A stretch of 64,000 bases of DNA, taken from assembly GCF_024807845.1 (NCBI RefSeq), contig NZ_JANUEQ010000003.1, positions 248,001 through 312,000 on the forward strand, written 5' to 3'. The translations under genes were made by a program, and so were the position numbers. Below the pieces are notes generated by a model. That model saw only the letters and a list, made by a program, of their open reading frames with translations, was not told where the DNA came from and made no database searches. Below, piece after piece: positions 30,901 through 39,068 of the stretch; the stretch's first letter is position 1; the number at the start of each line of letters is the position of its first letter. This DNA is from Klebsiella sp. BIGb0407. Lineage in GTDB: Bacteria; Pseudomonadota; Gammaproteobacteria; Enterobacterales; Enterobacteriaceae.

Positions 30901-30936
30901 AAAAGGCAAACGAAGCAAGAATCTGAGTAAATCCAT
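24937..30936 (-). CDS. Large bacterial alpha-2-macroglobulin with thioester motif
   Basis: A 1999-residue envelope protein. One membrane helix at residues ~51-74 (AIFLAILGLIGVAVAGVYGW) follows a basic, hydrophobic N-terminus, so it is probably an inner-membrane-anchored periplasmic protein rather than a lipoprotein. Repeated MG-type beta domains and the SDRGVYRPGDTFNIG segment are typical. The thioester motif is present as YPYYCSEQ, with Cys1511 and Gln1514, so it should trap proteases covalently. It is about 350 residues longer than E. coli YfhM (1653 residues, lipoprotein) and does not share its start, so it represents a different, larger subtype. It forms an operon with pbpC. Confidence 0.9.
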   Translation of the reverse strand: MDLLRFLLRLPFTLIKGLFCLLAFIFSLLGRIIKPVVGNIDWQPPVWWPAVSGWLKRGFKRMESGVDKHPKAIFLAILGLIGVAVAGVYGWHWWLNRPQPIEPAPMVYQKTSVRINGPETRNYRAQNPAPQQVVFTFNHSVAPITDIDKVVEKGISLNPTVAGEWKWVTGDKLVFTPKQPLPMGTTWSVNFSPKVLLAPQIQLPKTDYEFTAPAFDYQINNSEYYQDPQDSQKRSAIFNVKFDAPVDVSSFEKNISLGLREGKAKTESKLKFSVVYDQKKLNAWVHSEPLKSLDYGGSVNLTIDKGVKASVASNATTQARSASVSVPNLYSLKVNNISAQLVDSDGAKGQRVLVIDFSDAVKDKDIRRAVKVWLLPQHNPNDSEAATGPDDYANWNVNAIENNVQAQSTPLEIQLNEGESDYQPQFSFQFDAPAHRSMLVEVNNVLTSSGGYKMPEKNYFIVSVPEYPKSLQFMSQGSLLSVKGDKQISVAARNVPGMRLDIKRVIPSQLQHIVSFKSREYSSVDFNRLGDEYFTEHFKYQTAINNDNPGEVNYQGIDLSRYLTTDPSSHRGVFLLTLSEWDPKKREDTARDDEDLSYQEGSEELAVGDSRFVVVTDLGIIAKRSQDKNRDVFVQSIHDGTPVSNAKVSVIGKNGVALLTQTTGDDGHVRFPALDVYTSERTPVMFLVEKEGDVSFLPVDYSNDRWLDFSRFNVGGDATPSDPRTLSSYLFSDRGVYRPGDTFNIGLITRAANWSLGLAGVPVRAEIHDPRDKLMRTVPLTLGSAGFNELSYTTDENSPTGEWNIYLYLVGKDNESSVLLGHTAVNVKEFEPDQLKVKLQLTPERKQGWVKPTELQASIDVQNLFGTPAQDRRVASKLTLRPMYPSFDAFPDYAFYENHQNSDGFEAELEDRTTDEKGSADIPLDLKNYADATYQLQLLSEAFVAGGGRSVSATARVLVSPYDFLIGMKPDGDVGYINRDAVRHLNIIAINPMLKQIALPDLKVVLIEQKYISVLTQQDSGVYKYQSKLKEVQLSEEPLSLSEQGSDLVLATDKPGDFVLVVEDSQGKVLNRLSYTVAGNANLSRSLDRNAELKIKLNKAEYLPDEEIEVAINAPYTGSGLITIEKDKVYSWQWFSTDTTSTVQKIRLPADMEGNGYINVQFVRNVNSDEIFMSPLSYGVMPFKISTKARQNALAVNVPDVIKPGNNLTMTVTTEGPQQVALFAVDEGILQVARYRLTDPLDYFFRKRSLDVDSSQILDLILPEFSKLMQLSAAPGGDGGEGLDLNVNPFKRKRDKPVAYWSGITEVNGEKQFDYPVPDYFNGKIRVMAISVTPEKIGKTQTSVTVRDNFIMTPNVPAMVAPGDEFDISVGVSNNLEGLNGNSVDINLHLTVPPSLEVIGKADQSLSLAEKREGVVNFRLRANAVLGDAPLIFDARYGDKTSRRTISTSVRPAMPYRTQSVMGRMSGSSQNIDNLRQMFDAYSVRNAAVSNSPLVLTNGLSQYLEDYPYYCSEQIVSRSIPLILTGAHPEMSGSQNQAENSKKLKDMMAVLRSRQNDNGAIGMWRSSPQVDPFVTPYVVQYLLEAKTAGIALPQGMLDEANAALRELAASQYDDLYSLRLRTWAIYLLTRQGIITTSALASVQDQLQRLYPDSWKTDLSALYLASSYRMLKMDDEANKLLQPTWQQLNKAYDKGWWTQNYFDPLVQDATRLYLITRHFPEKVSAIPPQVLENMVKLLKEERYTTYSSAMSILALEGYSSQIAAEAVSPDALKIFQIGKNKGAEPQLISSLQGLFAKAHFTADTESLRIQNANNAPAWYVVTQAGFDLAAPKEAISRGLEITRDYTDEQGKPVTQVILGQKINVHLKVRANSKEGQDNLAIVDLLPGGFEVVQQTPPQADSDSEEMEEDASASWQSPLAAAGSTWAPDYSDIREDRVVIYGSASTDVQEFVYQIKATNTGSFTIPPVYGEAMYNREVQALSVSDQKLVVVPAGEPVVAKQ

Positions 30937-31341
30937 CTGTAGCAGTATCCCTAAACCATAGAGCCCGTAACCGAAGTCATTTTTAATAAAAAATTAACTT
31001 TATGATATTGTTATTATTTTTCATGAAAAGCATTCAAAAATTGGCACATAAAAGTATAGTAATAATCTGTATCAAAAACCATCAGATAAAACGCAATTGC
31101 CCGACTGTTTTCCGGCCATGTATTGCGCTGTCAGAAAGCGAATAGATAGATGAATTTTACTGTACCACTACGGTGAGAAGTTGATGCTGAGGTGTAGAAC
31201 CCGGGCATATCTTATATATTCCGCTTCACTTTACACCGCGCTGCGGTATTGACTACGATGACCAACAAGGCCATTAAAGTTCTATTAAAATATTTAGAGA
31301 AAAATACCCTATGGTGCATATCACTGTATAAAGGAGGTTAA
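30937..31341. other. AT-rich intergenic region
   Basis: About 400 bp between the divergent macroglobulin and small-protein genes. It must hold promoters for both. I see AT-rich tracts and a TTTTCATGAAAA palindrome (31018-31029) but no site I can assign. Confidence 0.5.
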
Positions 31342-31482
31342 ATGAAAAAAGTTATTGATACTTGGGAGACTTCGGAGCCTCTCATCAAAGCGATACGAGA
31401 CAAAATAAACTCCGGGACAACGTATCAAGAATTTGAATGGTTAGCGTTAAGATGGAAGAAAAAGAAACTTAAAAAGAATTAA
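31342..31482 (+). CDS. Small basic protein of 46 residues, unknown
   Basis: An ORF of 46 codons that starts ATG 31342 just behind a consensus AAGGAGG (31331-31337). The product begins MKKVIDTWETSEPLIKAIRD and ends in a very basic RWKKKKLKKN. No signal peptide or membrane helix is present. I do not recognise a family. The strong ribosome-binding site is the main reason to believe it. It is followed by a small ATGTATT/AATACAT hairpin (around 31509-31525). The lysine-rich tail could bind nucleic acid or membrane, but this is a guess. Confidence 0.55.
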   Translation: MKKVIDTWETSEPLIKAIRDKINSGTTYQEFEWLALRWKKKKLKKN

Positions 31483-31581
31483 GCGCTCTGCAAGTGAGCT
31501 AGCGATAATGTATTGAGAATACATCTTAGCCCCCCTGGCATCACGTCCTTCAATATCATCGAAATATACCCGTCCTGACAA

Positions 31582-31779
31582 TCAGCAGCACTTGGCTCCG
31601 CCCTTTCCGCCATATCTCGCATCTTGCCTGTCGCGGAAAAACTCTTCATAGGTCATAGGCGTTTGGTCCGGGTGATTAATGCGGGTATGTTCCACATAAT
31701 TGTCATAATCCGGCACGCCGACCATCATTTTTGCTGCATGGCCGAGGTATCTGCCTGCTTTAGAGAGTGTATCAAACAT
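31582..31779 (-). CDS. ybdD: YbdD/YjiX-family small protein
   Basis: A 65-residue protein nearly identical in layout to E. coli Ybd[62 protein letters not shown]. It lies 60 nt after cstA, the conserved arrangement. YbdD/YjiX proteins are small partners of the CstA/BtsT pyruvate transporters, and at least one family member is reported to be needed for transport. The C-terminal double cysteine is conserved. Confidence 0.95.
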   Translation of the reverse strand: MFDTLSKAGRYLGHAAKMMVGVPDYDNYVEHTRINHPDQTPMTYEEFFRDRQDARYGGKGGAKCC

Positions 31780-31839
31780 TATTTTTGTCCTTTTTCAGTA
31801 AACCCGACCTGAACGTGCCAGGCCGGGTGACATCTTACA

Positions 31840-33945
31840 TCAATGTGTGCGTTTTGTTGAGCCACTCAGATAGGCTGCATCTGCCGGCATCGGTTCGTAC
31901 GGTGTTTCTTTTGACGTTGGTTTGTCTGTTTTCAAGGCTGCCATGGCTGTTTTAATAGAGAAGATAGCCAGCACCACCACCACGACCATAAAGAAGATAG
32001 TCAGACCCGCATCCAGACGGTTGTTGAACACCAGCTGCGCAAGCTGTGACTCGGTATATTGTGGAGGAATGTTACCACTATCAATCATCGCCTGGAATTT
32101 ATTAGCAATCGCCAGGAAGCCGAGTTTGGTATCCGGGCTGAATGATTTCTGCCAGCCCGCGGTAAGAGTACAAATCAGTAACCATGCGGTTGGCACCAGA
32201 GCCACCCATGCGTAGCGCTGACGTTTCATTTTGAACAGCACTACTGCACAGAGCATCAGCGCCATTCCGGCCAGCATTTGGTTAGCAATACCGAACAGCG
32301 GCCAGAGCGTATTGATACCACCTAGTGGGTCAACCACCCCTTGATGCAGGAAATATCCCCAGGCCAGCACACAAAGCGCGGTGGCTAGCAGGTTAGCAGG
32401 CAGCGAATCGGTACGTTTTAGCCCAGGGCTCACCACGCCCAGCAAGTCTTGCAGCATAAAGCGTGCAGCACGGGTTCCTGCATCCACAGCGGTCAGGATA
32501 AACAATGCTTCAAAGAGAATAGCGAAGTGATACCAGAATGCCACATCCATCAGGCCACCCAGTGCGCCATGAAGGATATAAGCCATACCTACCGCAAGCG
32601 TAGGTGCCCCACCCGCACGGGAAATAATAGACTGCTCACCCACTTCATTCGCTATCTGATGCAGTAAATCAGGTGTAACCGTAAAGCCCCAGGAACTCAC
32701 CACTTGTGCGGCGGATGCGACCACATCAACCGTTCCCGCAGGGGCCAGAACTGCCATCGGGCTGTTCATGGCGAAGTAGACGCCCGGATCGATGATACAG
32801 GCGGCGACCAATGCCATAATGGCGACAAAGGATTCCATCAGCATACCGCCATAGCCGATAAAACAGGCCTGGCCTTCACTGGCGAGCATTTTAGGTGTAG
32901 TGCCCGATGAAATCAGAGCATGGAAACCTGAAACCGCGCCACAGGCGATAGTAATAAACAAGAATGGGAACAGATCGCCTGCCCACACCGGACCGCTGCC
33001 ATCAATAAATTTAGTCAGGGCTGGCATACTCAGCGTTGGACGCATAATCAGAATGCCGATAGCCAGTCCGACAATGGTGCCAATTTTCAGGAAAGTTGAC
33101 AGATAGTCACGCGGCGCTAACAGCAGCCATACCGGCAGTACAGAGGCCACAAAACCATAGCCCACCAGCATCCAGGTTAGCTGCACACCCGTATAGTCAA
33201 ACCACGGTGCCCAGGTTTCACTCTCGGCAACCCAACCGCCTGATATAATGGCAAACACCAGCAATACCAGACCAATAATCGAAACCTCACCGATGCGTCC
33301 GGGGCGCAGATAGCGAATATAAATCCCCATAAATAGCGCCAGCGGGATGGTAAATGCCACGGTATAGGTGCCCCACGGGCTATGAGCCAGGGCTTTCACC
33401 ACAATCATTGCCAGTACCGCGAGGATGATAACCATAATCATAAAGGTCGCGATTAGCGCCAGTACCCCGGCAGTAGGGCCCATCTCTTCACGTACCAGTT
33501 CACCCAGCGAACGCCCATCCCGGCGGGTTGAGACGAACAGTACCATAAAGTCTTGCACCGCTCCGGCCAGAACTACACCCGCCAGGAGCCAGATCATGCC
33601 GGGCAAATAGCCCATCTGAGCCGCTAATACCGGTCCGACTAAAGGCCCTGCACCGGCAATCGCCGCAAAGTGGTGACCAAAAAGGACTTTTTTATCCGTC
33701 GGGACATAATCGAGTCCGTCATTATGTTTGATCGCAGGTGTCATCCTGGTGGGATCGACCTGTAAGACATTTTTCGCGATATATCGTCCATAAAAGCGAT
33801 AGGCGATTAGATAAACGCACACTGAAGCCACGACGATCCACAGGGCGTTGATCTGTTCTCCCCGATTTAGCGCAATATAACCCAAGGCGAACGCTCCGAT
33901 AACGGAGAGTAGCGCCCACATAAGGTACCTTCCTGAATTATTCAT
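31840..33945 (-). CDS. cstA: Pyruvate/peptide transporter CstA
   Basis: A 701-residue polytopic inner-membrane protein, the same length as E. coli CstA and close to it throughout: GYIALNRGEQINALWIVVASVC, TDKKVLFGHHFAAIAGAGPLVGPVLAAQMGYLPG, ISSGTTPKML and the GYGGMLMESFVAIMALVAA segment. CstA is a carbon-starvation-induced proton symporter of pyruvate, earlier linked to peptide uptake. It is followed by ybdD. A CRP-like site lies about 120 bp upstream, in keeping with induction on carbon starvation. Confidence 0.97.
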   Translation of the reverse strand: MNNSGRYLMWALLSVIGAFALGYIALNRGEQINALWIVVASVCVYLIAYRFYGRYIAKNVLQVDPTRMTPAIKHNDGLDYVPTDKKVLFGHHFAAIAGAGPLVGPVLAAQMGYLPGMIWLLAGVVLAGAVQDFMVLFVSTRRDGRSLGELVREEMGPTAGVLALIATFMIMVIILAVLAMIVVKALAHSPWGTYTVAFTIPLALFMGIYIRYLRPGRIGEVSIIGLVLLVFAIISGGWVAESETWAPWFDYTGVQLTWMLVGYGFVASVLPVWLLLAPRDYLSTFLKIGTIVGLAIGILIMRPTLSMPALTKFIDGSGPVWAGDLFPFLFITIACGAVSGFHALISSGTTPKMLASEGQACFIGYGGMLMESFVAIMALVAACIIDPGVYFAMNSPMAVLAPAGTVDVVASAAQVVSSWGFTVTPDLLHQIANEVGEQSIISRAGGAPTLAVGMAYILHGALGGLMDVAFWYHFAILFEALFILTAVDAGTRAARFMLQDLLGVVSPGLKRTDSLPANLLATALCVLAWGYFLHQGVVDPLGGINTLWPLFGIANQMLAGMALMLCAVVLFKMKRQRYAWVALVPTAWLLICTLTAGWQKSFSPDTKLGFLAIANKFQAMIDSGNIPPQYTESQLAQLVFNNRLDAGLTIFFMVVVVVLAIFSIKTAMAALKTDKPTSKETPYEPMPADAAYLSGSTKRTH

Positions 33946-34056
33946 AATTATTATCCGTGTCAGTAGTAGGGAGTGTTACGTCTTGTACCCATGAAACGCC
34001 TTACATTTAATAATCTTGACACAAACACAAACAATAACCGGACATTTACTCCAGAT

Positions 34057-34072
34057 TGTTAACGTGATCACT
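34057..34072. promoter_or_regulatory. Putative CRP site of cstA
   Basis: TGTTAACGTGATCACT matches the CRP consensus halves TGTGA and TCACA at 4 of 5 positions each, with 6-nt spacing, about 120 bp upstream of the cstA start. CRP control of cstA is known in E. coli. Confidence 0.5.
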
Positions 34073-34215
34073 TTAGACTGAGAAACAGAGAGAATATAGA
34101 AGAGGAAATTGTGCACAAAACCAGTGTGTTCTACTGGTAAGATGAGGGGCTAAGCTATCGCCAGCTGCGCTGACTCATTACAAAAAACCAAATAAATGAT
34201 ATAGAAATAAACAGG

Positions 34216-34244
34216 TTACCAGCCTACATATAGCAGGCCGGTAA
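34216..34244 (-). terminator. Probable terminator of the hydrolase gene
   Basis: An inverted repeat, TTACC/GGTAA outside and GCCT/AGGC inside with a mismatch between, lies just past the stop of the hydrolase gene. On the minus strand it is followed by a weak T-rich stretch. Confidence 0.5.
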
Positions 34245-34260
34245 ATCAGATATTAGGGTC

Positions 34261-35325
34261 TTAAACACCAAGGAATTTAAACGGTTTTGCCTCTTTATAG
34301 TGTTCGTTGGCGTTCCCTGCATAAACATGGGTCTGATTAGGACCTAGGTCCAGCTTCATTACTTTTCCGGTTTTCTCTGAGAAATCGAGGGTTTTCAGAT
34401 CGGTCCAGAAAACATTCGGCGTCAGAGCTGACTCGAAGAAGTAAACCCGGTTTTTCTGGTCAGATACCGTCCGCCAGCGTGTGGAGGAGATATTCGGTTG
34501 GTCGGGGGTTGAAATACCATAGGGAACCGATACATTACGAATTACGCTGAAAGTACTGGCAATCGCTTCAACCAGATTTTCTGATTTAGGAATAGCGTTG
34601 ACATAGAAGGCCGCGCGAGCAAAGCGGTCAGTCGCATTGTTACTCCCAGGCAGCATTACGGTGCCGCCAATCTGTTTCCAGTACTCATCAATAACCAGTT
34701 GTTTCTCAAACGTCGGTGAGTTGGTCATCACCTGATAGGTACGGCTATGGTGGATCACCTGCTTACCGTCGATATACTCGATGATGGCGCTATCACCACT
34801 GGCATCTGACAGCGAGAGATGCAAGGTAGCCAGACGCTCTTCTCCAGGCACATTATCGGTGACGATGCTGAAGGGTTCTTTTTTCAGTACATCAACGGCT
34901 TCCTGTACCGTAGCGAAATTATCCAGCACGTATTGCGCCCATGCCGCAATCGTCAGACCCGGTTTTTTAGCATCCTGCTCAGGATAGGACGACTCGACCA
35001 GCCACAGCACATTAGCGACCAGTCCGGCTTCATTCATACCATCAGTGGTGGAGATATCATAACCGGAGGCGATAACGCTGCCGTATTTTGATTTCCAGGT
35101 AGCCGAGTTTTTACCGGCCTCTCCGCTTCTCTCCATTCCACGCGGAAATACCCAGAGGTTGGTACCCACATCGACCTTCCAGTCCATCGAGCGGGCGGTA
35201 ATCACTTGCTCATTGGCACCGAGATATACCAGTCGTGTACAGGCTTCGACCGTTGGCATCAGCATTCCGGCACACAGAAGTGCGACACTACAGGTAGAGA
35301 GAAATGAATTTTTTTTCAAGATCAT
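34261..35325 (-). CDS. Exported choloylglycine hydrolase/penicillin V acylase-family enzyme
   Basis: A 354-residue Ntn-hydrolase. A signal peptide ends VEA directly before Cys29 (CTRLVYLG), so signal cleavage would expose the catalytic N-terminal cysteine. ARSMDWKVD, the DGMNEAGL turn, EYIDGKQVIHHSR and MTNSPTFEKQL carry the usual Arg, Asp and Asn positions. Gram-negative members hydrolyse penicillin V, bile-salt amides or acyl-homoserine lactones in the periplasm; which one applies cannot be told here. I chose ATG 35325 (AAGAG just upstream); an upstream in-frame start at 35367 would add 14 residues before the signal peptide. Confidence 0.87.
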   Translation of the reverse strand: MILKKNSFLSTCSVALLCAGMLMPTVEACTRLVYLGANEQVITARSMDWKVDVGTNLWVFPRGMERSGEAGKNSATWKSKYGSVIASGYDISTTDGMNEAGLVANVLWLVESSYPEQDAKKPGLTIAAWAQYVLDNFATVQEAVDVLKKEPFSIVTDNVPGEERLATLHLSLSDASGDSAIIEYIDGKQVIHHSRTYQVMTNSPTFEKQLVIDEYWKQIGGTVMLPGSNNATDRFARAAFYVNAIPKSENLVEAIASTFSVIRNVSVPYGISTPDQPNISSTRWRTVSDQKNRVYFFESALTPNVFWTDLKTLDFSEKTGKVMKLDLGPNQTHVYAGNANEHYKEAKPFKFLGV

Positions 35326-35520
35326 AGCTCTTATCTCATTTTGATTTCGTGGGTTTAACTTCATCAATTATATTAATTAAAAAAAATACTGGGTAGATAA
35401 ATTCGGTTGTATTAATCAGACTCTGACTTATCATCAGATCCTATTTAATATTTATTCTTATTATGATGAATAAATATCCTTCTTACCTATATCCCTGTAT
35501 AGCAGAAAAGGAACGATACT

Positions 35521-36357
35521 TTGTACCGATTGCCGCTTCTCATCGCGCTGTCCCTTTACGGTATTCAGGCGTTGCCTGTCCTCGCTCAATCACAGAAAAT
35601 CAGTACCCTTGAGGATAAAAAATCAGACTGGGCCTTACAGGTTACCCCCTTTCTGTGGGCAGCCAGCCTGAGCGGAAAAATTTCGCCATTCCAGCGGGGA
35701 TCAACCCTGGACGTGGATAAATCGTTTTCTGATGTGATGGAACACCTCAGAGTGGGTGGGTTTCTGAATCTTTGGGCACGCCACCAGCGTTTTGTGCTCT
35801 CCGGCAATCTGATGTATGTCGATACGCGTGATGCACGGGCAAGTGGCCCACTGTCTGCATTCCAGATACCAGGCCTGGGTGTCACTATCCCGGCGGGTGC
35901 CAGTGCAGAGGGTAGGGTCGATTCAACACAGTTTATGGCAACGCTACTCGGAGGATATCGAGTACTGGATACGCCAGAGTTTACTCTCGATATGCTCACA
36001 GGGATGCGATTCTGGCATATATCGAATAGCATTAGCGTTACCACCAGCCATATATCGATAGGGAGTCACTCTGCGTCTTATAGTGAAGACTTCGGATGGA
36101 TTGACCCGTTAATAGGAACGCGAATTTTCGTTCCACTGACCGATAACTGGTCTCTTCAGTCTGAGGCAGATATAGGCGGGTTTGGCGCGGGATCTCATTT
36201 CACTGGGTCGATACTTGCCAGCGCAACTTATACATTCACTGATACGCTTTCTGTATCAGCGGGTTATAAGGCACTGAAGGTGGATTATGATCATAACGGA
36301 CATGTGTATAACACCCTGCTTAGTGGCCCGGTGATTGGCGTGACCTGGCGATTCTGA
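35521..36357 (+). CDS. Outer-membrane beta-barrel protein of unknown function
   Basis: A 278-residue protein starting at TTG 35521 behind AAGGA at 8 nt. The signal peptide ends VLA before QSQKIS. The mature part alternates polar and aromatic residues in amphipathic strands (WALQVTPFLWAASLSG, FLNLWARHQRFVLSGNLMYVD) and ends in a terminal phenylalanine (VIGVTWRF), as outer-membrane barrels do. It is divergent from the hydrolase gene and convergent with the channel gene. No named family is recognised; it may be a small channel of 10-12 strands. Confidence 0.7.
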   Translation: MYRLPLLIALSLYGIQALPVLAQSQKISTLEDKKSDWALQVTPFLWAASLSGKISPFQRGSTLDVDKSFSDVMEHLRVGGFLNLWARHQRFVLSGNLMYVDTRDARASGPLSAFQIPGLGVTIPAGASAEGRVDSTQFMATLLGGYRVLDTPEFTLDMLTGMRFWHISNSISVTTSHISIGSHSASYSEDFGWIDPLIGTRIFVPLTDNWSLQSEADIGGFGAGSHFTGSILASATYTFTDTLSVSAGYKALKVDYDHNGHVYNTLLSGPVIGVTWRF

Positions 36358-36366
36358 AACAGGTCA

Positions 36367-36390
36367 GGCCGCTACGCAATGGTAGCGGCC
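36367..36390. terminator. GC-rich hairpin between convergent genes
   Basis: GGCCGCTAC (36367-36375) pairs perfectly with GTAGCGGCC (36382-36390). It fills the 42-nt gap between the barrel and channel genes. No strong T run on either side. Confidence 0.6.
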
Positions 36391-36399
36391 CCTGTACGG

Positions 36400-38826
36400 C
36401 TACTCTGATGCTTCCCGCAGCTCGGTTTTCCCTGTTTTACGTTCAATCACCATAGTTTGCGGCGAAGAGAGCATCACGCCTTCTTTACGCAGACGAGTAA
36501 GAATATCAAACAGCAGATCGCTTTTTGCACCACTAACCTGCCGGGGACTTGCCACCTGGCCTGTAACCGACATGATAATACCGGTCGAGGTCAAATCCTT
36601 AAAAGATACCGACGGCTCCGGGGTCTCTAAAATACGCTCATTATCATTGTATACATCCAGCAACAGCTGACGCACATGTACCGGGTCAATATCCAATGGG
36701 AATGTCAGAGTAATAGTCGCCACGCCATGCGCATTACCCATAGTGACGTTGCGTACGTTCTGTGAAATAAACTGCGAGTTAGGCACGATAACCGTGGACT
36801 TATCGCTAAGCTGGATCTCCGTGGCTCGCACGTTAATCCGACGGATATCCCCTTCTATCCCGCTGATACTCACCAGATCACCCACTTTTACCGGGCGCTC
36901 AGTCAGCAGGATCAGGCCAGAGATAAAGTTTTTCACAATTTCCTGCAGGCCAAAACCAATACCTACCGACAGGGCACTCACAATCCAGGCCAGCTTGTTC
37001 CATTGCAGACCCATAATCGACAACGTCATCAGGATTAACAATACAAAACTAATATTGCTAAACAAAGTTATCAGCGAAACCCGCATCCCCCTGTCCATGG
37101 TCGTTTTTGGCAGAAAGTCGTTTTCCAGCCAGCGCTTCACCGAACGAAGCACCCAGCTTCCTATTATCAGACAAAGCAAAGCATTAACGACGTGTGCCGG
37201 GACAATATTCATCGACTCCAGCCCCTGACCGCCCCAGAACTCAATCGACTTCTGCACCAGTTCAATAGGGGTGGCACTGCCCAGGGTTCCGTTCAGTAGT
37301 GCCATTACAGCAGCCAGCAATAGGACTGTTTTTCCTATCGCACTCAGCAGTACCGCAACTTGTCCAAGATGACGCTCGTTAATATTCAGGGAAGCCTGCA
37401 TCCGCTTGCCGGACGCATTATTGGTCGAGAACAAACTTTCACAACCATCGGAGATCAACTGACTGAATATATAGAATAAGCCAAAGACGATTCCCATCCA
37501 GATAAGCTCATAGGCAAGGAAACGCGCGAGGGTAATATAGCCAATCACCAGTGCCAGCATGATGGCAAAGCCAATCAACGTCAGCGCCATCTGAATCAAG
37601 CCAACCAGCGTCGATCTGGCTTCTGGCTGAATACCCTCCTGAATCATACGGCGACGAACCAGATTGGTACGCATGCTAATAGACAGTGCAGTGGCCCCAA
37701 TCAGTAATGCAGTCATACCGTTAGCAAAAATCGTGGTAGAGACACTGGTATTTGCACTGCTGATAAAACTTTCAATCGCCTGGAAGATAAACACCAGCGT
37801 GGCAGTCAGAGGAGGAAACGGCTTTAATGCCAGTGCAACCTGGTCTGAGATTTGCGGCAAACGCCAGGAAGGCCGGCGTGTGGACAGAAAAGCGCGCCCA
37901 AGACCGGCAATCAGACCACAAAAAATACTTAATCCGACCAGCTTATCAGCGAAGACCCGGACACTATCAACAACCCCATCATTGCGGGTAAATGCCAGAT
38001 CGAGGAAATTAAATGCCAGTACCACGGCTGCAAGCGTAGTCAGTGCGGTCGCGGCAGCGAGGAAACTGCGACGTAATCGCCCCTCTGGTAAGTGGTGGAT
38101 ACCTACCCAGGCAAGAAATTCCTCAAGGTAGCGTCGGCCCAGGGTGGCAACCAGACCGGCCGCAAAAATCCAGCTTATCGTGCCAAATATCCAGTCTGGC
38201 GTGAAGGAAAGTGTGACAGCTGAGGTCAGCTCATCAAAGAACTCGCTAATTTTGTCGCTGTCATCGCTCTGCGTATTGGTCAGCGGAGACCAAAAACGCG
38301 GACTAAAGATACTGCCAGCATTAAGCGCCAGCTGGGTTTTCACCGCATCGCGGCGCAAGTTAACAATCTGGGCAGAAAGATTCATCGCCCCGGATTTGAT
38401 AGCCTCCGCCTGCTTAATCTGTTCGTCCGTTTTAGTCTTCTGGCTTTCCAGCTTGCTGCGCTTACTGGTGACCTCAGCGAGTTCTTTTACTCCGCTGTCC
38501 GCGGCCGGAACCGGGCCAAGTACCTGCAGTTGAGCCTGGAGCTGTGTACTTGAGGGGATCAGGGCCTGAGTCAAACGATCGGCATCACTGGATAGTTCAA
38601 GCGCCAAGTCATTAAGCGCTTTTAGTCGGGCATCATTGGTTTCACCCGAAACCTGCTGTTTAATCTTATCGAGCACTTTCTGCATCTTAGGCAGTTCGAC
38701 AGCAGCATTGATCTTGACTGGCACATCGCCATTTTGCGGATCGCTATCACTCGCCATAGTCCACTGAGGCATAAACGCCACCAGCGCCAGCAGACACACA
38801 CGAAGAAAAGTTAACATGCCAGACAT
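36400..38826 (-). CDS. Large MscS-family mechanosensitive channel (DUF3772 type)
   Basis: An 808-residue inner-membrane protein. A signal-like N-terminus ends WTMASDSD. Next comes a periplasmic helical region (~30-175) with coiled-coil character (ELAEVTSKRSKLESQKTKTDEQIKQAEA), as in DUF3772 proteins. About ten membrane helices follow. The MscS core is clear: LSVGIGFGLQEIVKNFISGLILLTERPVKVGDLVSISG, followed by the beta domain with VIVPNSQFISQNVRN. It should open on membrane tension to release solutes. ATG 38826 follows AGGA at 8 nt. It differs from E. coli MscK, MscM, YbiO and YnaI. Confidence 0.87.
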   Translation of the reverse strand: MSGMLTFLRVCLLALVAFMPQWTMASDSDPQNGDVPVKINAAVELPKMQKVLDKIKQQVSGETNDARLKALNDLALELSSDADRLTQALIPSSTQLQAQLQVLGPVPAADSGVKELAEVTSKRSKLESQKTKTDEQIKQAEAIKSGAMNLSAQIVNLRRDAVKTQLALNAGSIFSPRFWSPLTNTQSDDSDKISEFFDELTSAVTLSFTPDWIFGTISWIFAAGLVATLGRRYLEEFLAWVGIHHLPEGRLRRSFLAAATALTTLAAVVLAFNFLDLAFTRNDGVVDSVRVFADKLVGLSIFCGLIAGLGRAFLSTRRPSWRLPQISDQVALALKPFPPLTATLVFIFQAIESFISSANTSVSTTIFANGMTALLIGATALSISMRTNLVRRRMIQEGIQPEARSTLVGLIQMALTLIGFAIMLALVIGYITLARFLAYELIWMGIVFGLFYIFSQLISDGCESLFSTNNASGKRMQASLNINERHLGQVAVLLSAIGKTVLLLAAVMALLNGTLGSATPIELVQKSIEFWGGQGLESMNIVPAHVVNALLCLIIGSWVLRSVKRWLENDFLPKTTMDRGMRVSLITLFSNISFVLLILMTLSIMGLQWNKLAWIVSALSVGIGFGLQEIVKNFISGLILLTERPVKVGDLVSISGIEGDIRRINVRATEIQLSDKSTVIVPNSQFISQNVRNVTMGNAHGVATITLTFPLDIDPVHVRQLLLDVYNDNERILETPEPSVSFKDLTSTGIIMSVTGQVASPRQVSGAKSDLLFDILTRLRKEGVMLSSPQTMVIERKTGKTELREASE

Positions 38827-39068
38827 GTAGGGATTCCTGAAAAATTGAAGATACTAGCGAGTTCGGAATATTTTCCGCGGCACAGTTTATGCCTTTGTGA
38901 TGGGCCGTACTATAAGATTTGCGATAGAAATATTGCATCTGAATCATAAGAATAATCTATGGTGTATTACCCGGTATCGCGTGGCAGAGTGGTCACCGAT
39001 GAAATAGCAGCTCAATTGATATCCTGAGAAAAATGTAGCCGGGAACTGACTCAATCCCGGCCAGATAA

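Larger units (their letters stand above)
33946..34260. other. Intergenic region upstream of cstA
   Basis: About 315 bp between cstA and the hydrolase gene, both on the minus strand. It contains the CRP-like site at 34057-34072, a CCAGT/ACTGG hairpin near 34122-34138 and the inverted repeat at 34216-34244. Confidence 0.6.

Noticed and set aside
31261-31330. Sigma-28 promoter before the 46-residue gene (TAAAGTTC)
   Set aside because: The -35 part fits, but no GCCGATAA-like -10 occurs at the right distance.
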